The notes under the pieces are model-generated. The model was not told the DNA's origin and searched no databases. It was given only the letters and a program-made list of their open reading frames with translations. The position numbers and the translations under genes are program-made. From an uncultured Pseudomonadota bacterium (lineage in GTDB: Bacteria > Pseudomonadota > Gammaproteobacteria > Burkholderiales > SCOH01), in contig CALMFQ010000015.1 of the NCBI GenBank assembly GCA_937863215.1, positions 1 to 23,156 of the forward strand: 23,156 nt of DNA. The letters run 5' to 3'. Numbering within the stretch: position 1 is the first letter of the stretch; each line of letters begins with the position of its first letter. Shown here in pieces: positions 16,352 to 22,645 of the stretch.

Positions 16352-18158
16352 ACCACTGCGACAGCATCATCAGGATCCACACCATGGTGCCGTAATAACC
16401 GGGGTGGATTTCCACCGATTTCATCACCGTGTCGATGAAGTCCGGGCGGACGATGTTATGGCGTTTCAGGTCTTCCAGGCTGCCGCGCACCAGTTGTTGC
16501 AGGCCGGCATGCTTGCGCAGCCACGGGCCGAACGGCAGGCCGAAGCCGTGTTTTTCCTTGGTGATGATCTCGTCCGGCAAAAAGCCGCGCAGCGCTTCCT
16601 TGAAGAACCAGCGCAACTGGTTGCCCTTGAGTTTCCAGTCCGGGTCGAGGCAAAGCGAGAAGTCGGTCAGCGCATCGCTCAGCAGCGGGTAGCCGATGTC
16701 GACGCCGGCCACTTCGCAGGCCAGATTGACCTTGACCAGATCGTTGTCGGCCAGCGTGTATTTGAAATCCAGCGCCAGCATCCTGTTCACCAGCGTCTCG
16801 GCATTGGTTTGCTGCCAGGTGCGCTGCTGGTGCTTGCCGGGGCCGTTGGCGTCGATCTGCGCCAGCAGGTCCGGGTGCAGCACGGTTGCGACGCCGAAGC
16901 GTTCCAGCAGATTGTAGGTTTCCAGTCGTGCCGGCAGCGGGGTGTTGGCCTGCTCGATGTAGCTGCGCGCCTTGCCGGCCAGCGGGAACGCCGCCGGCAG
17001 CTTGCGGATCAGCGGTTCCAGCATGTGGCGCCGCAGCCCGGCCGGCACCCGCGCGTAATGTTCGAACACGCGCTGTTTGGCATAACGGGCATTGCCGCCG
17101 AACAACTCGTCGCCGCCGTCGCCGCCGAGCATGCGTTCGATGCCGGCTTCACGCGCCTTCAGCGCACAGAAATAGCCCGGCACCGCCGAGGAATTGCCGA
17201 ACGGCTGATCGGCGCTGGCGGCAATCAGCGGAATGCCGGCCACCACGTCGTCGGGGGTGACGTAATACTCGGTGTGCTGCGTGCCGAACTGCTTCACCGC
17301 CAGCCGGGCGAATTCCATCTCGTCGTAGCCTTCAGCTTCGAAGCCGATCGAGAAGGTGCGTGCCGGTTTGCCGCTGACGCGGGTCAACATGCCGGCAATG
17401 GTCGAGCTGTCGGTGCCGCCGGACAGGAAACAGCCGGTCTCGGCTCCGGCAGCCGCATCCTTGACGCCTTGTTGCAGCAGCTCGATGAAACGGGCTTTCT
17501 GTTCGTCGAACGGCCGGCTGTGGTGTTCTTCGAATAGCGGCTGCCAGTAGCGCTCCAGCCGGATCTCGCCGTTCTGCCACAACAGGCATTCGCCCGGCTG
17601 CAGTCGCTGCTGCTCGCGGTAGATGGTGCCGGGGCCGGGGATCATGTGGAAATACAGGTAGTGGTAGATCGCCTGTGGATCGACCTGATGCGGCAGCGCC
17701 GGGTGCGCGGTCAGCGCCTTCAGGCTGGTGGCGAACGCCAGTGCGCCTTGATGCCGGCAATAGGCCAGATTGATCGAGGCGAAGCGGTCAACCGCCAGCA
17801 GCGCCTTGTTGCCGGCCAGATCGAGCACCACGATGCAGAAACGGTCGTGCAGCAGCTGCAGCACTTTTGCGCCATGTTGCCGGTAACCGGCCAGCAGCGC
17901 GGCGGCTGGCCCCTGTTGTTGTGCCAGTTGCCGTAGCGCGGCGTCGGCGAATTGCGGCTTGCCGATCACGCTGGCACGCAGCTGGCCGATACTGGCAATC
18001 TGCGGTGCCTGGTGCAGCGCCGCGGTCAGCAGTGCGCCCTGCGGCGTATGGCTGGCGCTGCGTTGCAGATTGGCGCCGCCGAGCTTGTGGCCCATGCTGG
18101 CGAGAGTGGTATCCGGCGCGGCGAGTGCGTCGCCGATCCAGCCACACAATGCGGTCAT
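16332..18158 (-). CDS. Asparagine-synthetase-like protein with eroded glutaminase domain
   Basis: A 608-residue protein whose C-terminal synthetase domain is complete: PP-loop SGGTDSS (246-252), GGDGGDELFGG and KEKHGFGLPFG with the catalytic lysine. The N-terminal 160 residues keep the general layout of a class II glutaminase domain, including the LLHDRFCIVVLD and LAVDRFASINLAY strands. They lack RHRGPD and NGEIYN, and I see no equivalent glutamine-binding aspartate. The only likely nucleophile, C5 in MTALCGW, is not at position 2. An AGGAA site 5 bases before the ATG at 18158 supports this start; an in-frame TTG at 18149 would put Cys second but lies too far from that site. It therefore probably activates a carboxylate with ATP and uses an amine other than glutamine-derived ammonia, as beta-lactam synthetase does. 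It overlaps the ATP-grasp gene and follows the PLP decarboxylase by 42 bases. Confidence 0.85.
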   Translation of the reverse strand: MTALCGWIGDALAAPDTTLASMGHKLGGANLQRSASHTPQGALLTAALHQAPQIASIGQLRASVIGKPQFADAALRQLAQQQGPAAALLAGYRQHGAKVLQLLHDRFCIVVLDLAGNKALLAVDRFASINLAYCRHQGALAFATSLKALTAHPALPHQVDPQAIYHYLYFHMIPGPGTIYREQQRLQPGECLLWQNGEIRLERYWQPLFEEHHSRPFDEQKARFIELLQQGVKDAAAGAETGCFLSGGTDSSTIAGMLTRVSGKPARTFSIGFEAEGYDEMEFARLAVKQFGTQHTEYYVTPDDVVAGIPLIAASADQPFGNSSAVPGYFCALKAREAGIERMLGGDGGDELFGGNARYAKQRVFEHYARVPAGLRRHMLEPLIRKLPAAFPLAGKARSYIEQANTPLPARLETYNLLERFGVATVLHPDLLAQIDANGPGKHQQRTWQQTNAETLVNRMLALDFKYTLADNDLVKVNLACEVAGVDIGYPLLSDALTDFSLCLDPDWKLKGNQLRWFFKEALRGFLPDEIITKEKHGFGLPFGPWLRKHAGLQQLVRGSLEDLKRHNIVRPDFIDTVMKSVEIHPGYYGTMVWILMMLSQWYAHNEH

Positions 18159-18200
18159 GTCATTTCCTGCTAAAAATCAAAATTCTGTTGGCGCTTGCGT

Positions 18201-19433
18201 CTAAATCAGCACTTCGACCGGCTCGGCGTGGCTGAGAAAGCGCGTCGGGCTGGCGGTGAAGCCGTAGGCGCCGGACTGGAACAGCACCACCAGGTCGCCG
18301 ATTTCCGCTGCTGCCAGCTCCATCTTGTCGCCCAGCAGATCGAGCGGTGTGCACAGCGGCCCGACCACCGACACCTGTTCGGTCGGCAGCCCGGCGGCGG
18401 CCTTGTTGCCGATCGTTACCGGGTAGTTCTTGCGGATCACCTGACCGAAGTTGCCCGATGCCGACAGATGCTGATGCAACCCGCCGTCGACTACCAGATA
18501 GCTGTGGCCGCGCGACACTTTCTTGTCGATCACCCGGCAGACGTAAACGCCGGCTTCGCCGACCAGATAGCGGCCGAGTTCGATCACGATTGCCGCGCCC
18601 TGCAGTTGTTCGCGCACCGCCGGCAGCCTGGCTGCCAGATTGGCCGCCACCGGCGCCAGATCGAGCCGCGTTTCGCCGGGGAAATAGGGGATGCCGAAGC
18701 CGCCGCCGATATTCAGCGTTTTCACCGGCGACGGCGCATGTTGCGCCAGCCGCAGTGCCAGTTCGAAAGTCAGGTCGTGTGCTTCGATCAGCGCTTCCGG
18801 CTTGAGGTTCTGCGAGCCGCTGAAAATATGGAAGCCTTCGAATTCCAGTTCCAATTGCTTAAGCAGTGCCAGTGCCTGTGGTACCTGTTCGGCGTCGATG
18901 CCGAACTGCTTCGGCCCGCCGCCCATTTTCATGCCGGACGATTTCAGCTCGAAATCCGGATTGATGCGCAACGCTACCTTTGGCGTCAGGCCGAGCGTCT
19001 TGCCGATCTGCGCCAGCCGCTGCAGTTCGGTGGGCGATTCGACATTGATGACGATGCCGGCCGCGACTGCCTGGGTCAGCTCGGTTTGGTTCTTGCCCGG
19101 CCCGGCGAAGCTGATATTGGCAGGATTCATGCCGCTATCCAGCGCCACGCGCAATTCGCGGCCGGAAGCGACATCCAGCCCGTCGACCAGCCCGGCCATG
19201 TGCTGAACTACCGCAGGCATCGGGTTGGCTTTCATCGCGTAATGCAGCTCGATGCCGGCCGGCAGTGTGGCGCGCAGTTCGGCGACGCGCTGGCTCAACA
19301 GTTGGCGGTCGTAGGCATAAAACGGTGTCTGGCCGACGCGCGCCGCCAGCCGGCTGACCGGGATGGCGCCGATTTGCAACTCGCCATCGACAACCGGAAA
19401 CAGGATCGGCGCGTGGATTGGTTTGGTGCTCAT
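18201..19433 (-). CDS. PLP-dependent decarboxylase, exosortase A system-associated (fold III)
   Basis: A 410-residue alanine-racemase-fold decarboxylase of the Orn/DAP/Arg group. K68 in HYAMKANP forms the Schiff base with PLP, FHIFSGSQN supplies the ring-stacking histidine, NIGGGFGIPY is the phosphate loop, and GPLCTPLDLLG holds the C-terminal catalytic cysteine and aspartate. GAYGFTASPTRFLSH closes the site. The usual EPGR and CESGD signatures of diaminopimelate decarboxylase are changed (ELGRYLVG and CTPLD), so this is not ordinary lysA. It matches the XrtA-associated family (TIGR03099, from memory). The related fold-III enzyme BtrK of butirosin biosynthesis decarboxylates glutamate bound to an ACP, which makes an ACP-tethered substrate plausible here. 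Its ATG overlaps the stop of the acyl ligase gene by 4 bases, linking it to substrate activation. The true substrate is unknown. Confidence 0.88.
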   Translation of the reverse strand: MSTKPIHAPILFPVVDGELQIGAIPVSRLAARVGQTPFYAYDRQLLSQRVAELRATLPAGIELHYAMKANPMPAVVQHMAGLVDGLDVASGRELRVALDSGMNPANISFAGPGKNQTELTQAVAAGIVINVESPTELQRLAQIGKTLGLTPKVALRINPDFELKSSGMKMGGGPKQFGIDAEQVPQALALLKQLELEFEGFHIFSGSQNLKPEALIEAHDLTFELALRLAQHAPSPVKTLNIGGGFGIPYFPGETRLDLAPVAANLAARLPAVREQLQGAAIVIELGRYLVGEAGVYVCRVIDKKVSRGHSYLVVDGGLHQHLSASGNFGQVIRKNYPVTIGNKAAAGLPTEQVSVVGPLCTPLDLLGDKMELAAAEIGDLVVLFQSGAYGFTASPTRFLSHAEPVEVLI

Positions 19434-21016
19434 TCAGGCTTCCCGAAAATATGCGCCAGCTCGCCAGCCAGCAGTTTGCGGTCGATTTTGCCGTTCGGAT
19501 TGCGCGGCAGACTGCCGCTGCGCAATTCGATGTGGTGCGGCACCATGAACGATGGCAATTGCTTCTTGCAGCTGGCGAGAATCGCCGTCGAGTCGATTTC
19601 GGCGCCAGCCTTGGCGCTGGCGACCACTACGATGGCTTGGCCCAGTTGTGGATGCGATACGCCGAAAGCGGCGCATTCGCCGACCCGATCGCTGGCGTAG
19701 ATCACTTCTTCGACTTCGGTCGGGCTGACGCGGTAGCCGGAGGTCTTGATCATTTCGTCGCGGCGGCTGATGAAATACAGATAGCCGTCTTCGTCCATGC
19801 GCACCGTGTCGCCGGACCAGACCGCCACTTCCGGCATTACCAGCCCGGACTGGCGCGCCTGGATAACCTTGAAACGTTCCGCAGTCTTGGCCGGGTCGTT
19901 CCAGTAACCGAGCGAAACATGCACGCCGCGATGCACCAGCTCGCCCGGCTCGTTCGGCGCGCACGGGCTGCCGTCTTCGCGCAGCACCATGATTTCGGCG
20001 TTGGGAATCGCCTTGCCCATCGAATCCGGGCGGCGATCGACCTGATCCGGCGGCAGGTAGGTGGAGCGGAACGCTTCGGTCAGGCCGTACATCAGGTATG
20101 GCTTAGCGGCAGGCAATGCCTGACGCAATGCAGCCAGCGTCGCGGCCGGCATGTGGCCGCCGGAGTTGGTGAAATAACGCAGGCTCTGCGCCGCTTCTGC
20201 CGGCCAGTTCAGCTGTGCCAGCTGCACCCACAGCGGCGGCACGCAGGCCAGTCCGGTGATTTGTTCGCGCGCGCAGGCATTGACGATGTCGCGCGGCAGC
20301 AGGTAGTTCAGCAACACCGCAGTGGCGCCTTTGAGGAAGGCGCTGGTCAGCTGGTTCATGCCGTAGTCGAACGACAGCGGCAATACCGCCAGCAGTCGGT
20401 CGCTGGCGGCGATTTGCAGGTATTCGGCCACCGATTCGGCGCCGGCGACGATATTGCGATGCGACAGCACCACGCCTTTGGGCTTGCCGGTGCTGCCCGA
20501 GGTATACAGGATCGCCGCCATATCGCCGTCGATACAGCGATGCGCTTCGGCAGCCGGGCTGTGCAACAGCGTTTGCCAGTCGAGCAGCTGCACGCCGGCA
20601 ATCGGTGCGGTATCCGGCTTCAAGTCGATTACCACCACCGTTTGCAGATCGTGGCAGCCGCTCAGCGCGTCGCGCAGCGTCGCCAGCCGCTCGTTCGAGG
20701 TCAGCAGCACGCGCACGTTGCAATCCTGCAGGATGTAGCCGACCTGTTCCGCCTTCAGCAGCGGGTTGACCGGCACATACACGCCGCCGGCCGCGGCGGC
20801 GCCGAACATGCCGCTCACCGCTTCGAAGCGTTTTTCCAGGTAGATCGCTACCCGTTCCGCTTTGGCCAGTCCGAGGCCGAGCAGGCCGTTGGCGAAGCCG
20901 CGTACGCCGGCGTCGAGCTGTCGGTAGTCGAGCGCACGGCCCTGATATTGCAGCGCAATCGCTGCCGGCGTGCGCGCCGCAGTGGCGTGAATCAGTTGAT
21001 GGACGAGAGTCGGCAT
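19430..21016 (-). CDS. AMP-dependent acyl-CoA/acyl-ACP ligase, exosortase A system-associated
   Basis: A 528-residue ANL-superfamily adenylating enzyme. The P-loop YTSGSTGKPKG is at 171-181, LMYGLTEAFRST is the adenine-binding A5-type motif, SGDTVRMDEDGYLYFISRRD contains the A7/A8 hinge aspartate, and PRNPNGKIDRK near the end gives the catalytic K510. It matches the family annotated as acyl-CoA ligase of exosortase A systems (TIGR03098, from memory). The start is placed at 21016, where the family N-terminus MPTLVHQL begins, 5 bases after the preceding transferase gene; a longer form would start inside that gene. It would adenylate an amino or other carboxylic acid and load it on a thiol. The ACP encoded at 22378 is the obvious acceptor. 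It overlaps the PLP decarboxylase by 4 bases, arguing that the loaded acid is the decarboxylase substrate. Confidence 0.9.
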   Translation of the reverse strand: MPTLVHQLIHATAARTPAAIALQYQGRALDYRQLDAGVRGFANGLLGLGLAKAERVAIYLEKRFEAVSGMFGAAAAGGVYVPVNPLLKAEQVGYILQDCNVRVLLTSNERLATLRDALSGCHDLQTVVVIDLKPDTAPIAGVQLLDWQTLLHSPAAEAHRCIDGDMAAILYTSGSTGKPKGVVLSHRNIVAGAESVAEYLQIAASDRLLAVLPLSFDYGMNQLTSAFLKGATAVLLNYLLPRDIVNACAREQITGLACVPPLWVQLAQLNWPAEAAQSLRYFTNSGGHMPAATLAALRQALPAAKPYLMYGLTEAFRSTYLPPDQVDRRPDSMGKAIPNAEIMVLREDGSPCAPNEPGELVHRGVHVSLGYWNDPAKTAERFKVIQARQSGLVMPEVAVWSGDTVRMDEDGYLYFISRRDEMIKTSGYRVSPTEVEEVIYASDRVGECAAFGVSHPQLGQAIVVVASAKAGAEIDSTAILASCKKQLPSFMVPHHIELRSGSLPRNPNGKIDRKLLAGELAHIFGKPE

Positions 21017-21021
21017 GATGT

Positions 21022-22122
21022 TCAGTCGTGGTTTGCGGCAGCGGTTGGCGTTTTGCCTGGTGGCGGTTTGCCGATGGTTTTCAGCCATTTGCCGCCAAAA
21101 TGGCGGGCTGCGGCCAGCAGGCCGGGCAGCGTGCGCGGATTGTAAGCGATGATACCCCAGCGTTCGTTACGGCGAGACATCCAGTCGCGCTTGTACGGCT
21201 CGTCGCCCATCAGGTAATCGACCAGTTCCACCCGGTCTGTGTCGATCACGTGCTGCATCAGCGCTGCCGTCAGGATCGAGCCGATCGATAGTTTACCGAA
21301 TTGTTCGTCGTACGCCAGCTTGTAGATCAGCGCCTGAGCGTTATGTACGATCCATATCTGCGCCGCCGCCGGTCGGTCGTCTACATAGGCCAGCCCGGCA
21401 CGCAGCCAACCCTGGCGCGCGCAGGTGCGGATCAGGCCGGGCATGAAATCGGGGTAGGGCTCGGGCTGTTTCCAGCTGGCGTTGTAGATTGCAGTATAGG
21501 CGTCGATCAGGCGTTCGACCTGCTCTGCATCGGCGATGATTTCCAGTTGCAGCTGACCCGTCCGCTCCAGTGCCTGTTTCTTGCGCCGCAGCGTGTTTTT
21601 CAGCCTGGACGGCAGGCTGGCGAAGTATTCGCTGTAGCTGCGGCCATTGACCTGCAATTGCCAGTTGCCGGCGCAGAAATAGCTGTCTACCCACCAGCCG
21701 TTGCTGCGCAAGGCTGCGCGCAGCCAGTCGAAGCAGGGCTGTTGCCGGTCGAGCGGATGCAGGTCGATGACGTCCGGGCGGTCTGCGCCGAGCCCGCCGA
21801 ACAGCTGTTCGAACAGCTGCTGGCTGGGCGGCCCGCTGACGGTCGGGCCGAACTGGCAGCTGTAATAGTTCTGCACCCCGCTCAGCAACCGCGGCAACAA
21901 ATGTCCGCCGCCGCCACTGAGCTGCATCGGCAGCACTGCAGACGCTTCGGCACTGCGCGCGGTGAGAAAGCGCAATTGCACATCCGACGGCCGGGCGGTG
22001 GCGAGGTAGTTCTCGTACCACGCCAGACTGTGGAAAATGCCCTGTGTCACCCCCGATTGCAGGGTGGCCAGGGCAAAGTCCGGCAGGCTCGCCAGGCTGT
22101 CAGGCGCGGTTGTGTCGGTCAT
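21022..22122 (-). CDS. GNAT/FemAB-like transferase (Acetyltransf_6 type), third in the window
   Basis: A 366-residue protein with the group's basic helix (YFASLPSRLKNTLRRKKQAL, about 172-191), the central strand RPAAAQIWIVHNAQALIYKLAYDE, and the closing DYLMGDEPYKRDWMSRRNERWG. The last matches the end motif of BioF2/CelD-like GNAT proteins found in many EPS loci. The ATG at 22122 is chosen because the family N-terminus begins there; upstream codons in the same frame are Arg-, His- and Pro-rich and look non-coding. It is the first gene of the minus-strand run, 5 bases ahead of the acyl ligase, and stands back to back with the ACP gene. That makes it the best candidate for taking the ACP-bound acyl group to its final acceptor. 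This role is inferred from position only. The actual acyl donor could also be CoA or aminoacyl-tRNA. Confidence 0.8.
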   Translation of the reverse strand: MTDTTAPDSLASLPDFALATLQSGVTQGIFHSLAWYENYLATARPSDVQLRFLTARSAEASAVLPMQLSGGGGHLLPRLLSGVQNYYSCQFGPTVSGPPSQQLFEQLFGGLGADRPDVIDLHPLDRQQPCFDWLRAALRSNGWWVDSYFCAGNWQLQVNGRSYSEYFASLPSRLKNTLRRKKQALERTGQLQLEIIADAEQVERLIDAYTAIYNASWKQPEPYPDFMPGLIRTCARQGWLRAGLAYVDDRPAAAQIWIVHNAQALIYKLAYDEQFGKLSIGSILTAALMQHVIDTDRVELVDYLMGDEPYKRDWMSRRNERWGIIAYNPRTLPGLLAAARHFGGKWLKTIGKPPPGKTPTAAANHD

Positions 22123-22150
22123 TCGGCATTTCGGATAACGGTTGGTGGGG

Positions 22151-22171
22151 GGCGCCGCATGCGCGGGCGCC
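22151..22171. repeat. GC-rich hairpin in the divergent intergenic region
   Basis: GGCGCC at 22151-22156 and again at 22166-22171 (self-complementary) can form a short, very GC-rich stem with a 9-base loop. It lies 29-49 bases upstream of the minus-strand transferase start and would be in its leader. Role unknown. The remaining part of the 255-base gap (22123-22377) holds the promoter below and no gene. Confidence 0.3.
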
Positions 22172-22304
22172 TCTGAGGAGTGAATGATATTCCAATGTAG
22201 ACGCCGGCGAATATTCCTGCCGCATCGACAGTGCCGCGCCGGCTGTGTCGCGGCAGCCGGCATGACAAATGTCGCACAAGCTAGTGAATATCCGGCCCGG
22301 CTGC

Positions 22305-22313
22305 TGTTACAAT
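22305..22313 (+). promoter_or_regulatory. Probable extended -10 promoter for the ACP gene
   Basis: TGTTACAAT reads as an extended -10 element: TGn followed by TACAAT, five of six matches to TATAAT. The hexamer 17 bases upstream, TGAATA at 22285-22290, is a poor -35, as is common for extended -10 promoters. It would start transcription near 22320, giving a leader of nearly 60 bases before the ACP start. It is a consensus match by eye, not tested. No comparably good match was found for the divergent minus-strand run. Confidence 0.4.
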
Positions 22314-22377
22314 TCCTTCCCGTTGATCAACTGGACTGCGACCCGATGCGGTCGCGCCAAGCTGGAGAATCTCATTC

Positions 22378-22626
22378 ATGTCATCGCTTGCCGCCATCAA
22401 GGCCATTCTCGGCGATACCCTGCAACTGGGTAGCCGCGTCGATGCTTTCGATCTCGACACGCAATTGCTTGGCAGCATTCCCGAGCTCGATTCGATTGCC
22501 GTCATCAACCTGATCACGGCACTGGAAGAGCAATTCGGCTTTACCGTTGCAGACGATGAAATCAGCGCCGATACATTTGCCTCGGTAGGCAGTCTGGTGG
22601 CGTTCGTCGACGCCAAGGCGGCCTGA
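22378..22626 (+). CDS. Acyl carrier protein
   Basis: An 82-residue, acidic, helix-rich protein with the phosphopantetheine attachment motif ELDSIAVINLI; S39 is the modified serine (DSI in place of the more usual DSL). Length and pattern are those of a free-standing ACP or PCP. It lies alone on the plus strand, divergent from the acyl ligase and decarboxylase, and followed after 19 bases by an XrtA-associated hydrolase. That is the arrangement seen in exosortase A loci. GGAG at 22364-22367 is its likely ribosome-binding site, 10 bases from the ATG. It probably carries the acid activated by the ligase encoded at 19430-21016, needing a phosphopantetheinyl transferase from elsewhere. Participation in fatty-acid synthesis is unlikely in this setting. 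Confidence 0.9.
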   Translation: MSSLAAIKAILGDTLQLGSRVDAFDLDTQLLGSIPELDSIAVINLITALEEQFGFTVADDEISADTFASVGSLVAFVDAKAA

Positions 22627-22645
22627 TCCGGCGCGCCCGACCGCT

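Noticed and set aside
15182..17537. Two overlapping plus-strand frames of more than 400 codons
   Set aside because: They mirror the ATP-grasp and AsnB-like genes and have the same compositional shadow character.
16332..18158. Call as glutamine-dependent asparagine synthetase
   Set aside because: The glutaminase motifs are missing and Cys is not at position 2, although the synthetase domain is sound.
18201..19433. Call as diaminopimelate decarboxylase (lysA)
   Set aside because: Signature motifs differ (ELGR, CTPLD), and the gene is coupled to an acyl ligase in an EPS locus. An XrtA-associated decarboxylase fits better.
18195..19700. A 501-codon plus-strand frame
   Set aside because: It is antisense to the PLP decarboxylase with its complete active site, and has no domain of its own.
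21017..21088. Longer N-terminus for the acyl ligase
   Set aside because: It would lie inside the transferase gene and reads as Arg/Asn/Gln-rich non-coding sequence. The family start matches 21016.
19418..21145. A 575-codon open frame on the plus strand
   Set aside because: It is antisense to the AMP ligase, whose P-loop and other motifs are all present. The plus-strand product shows no recognisable domain.
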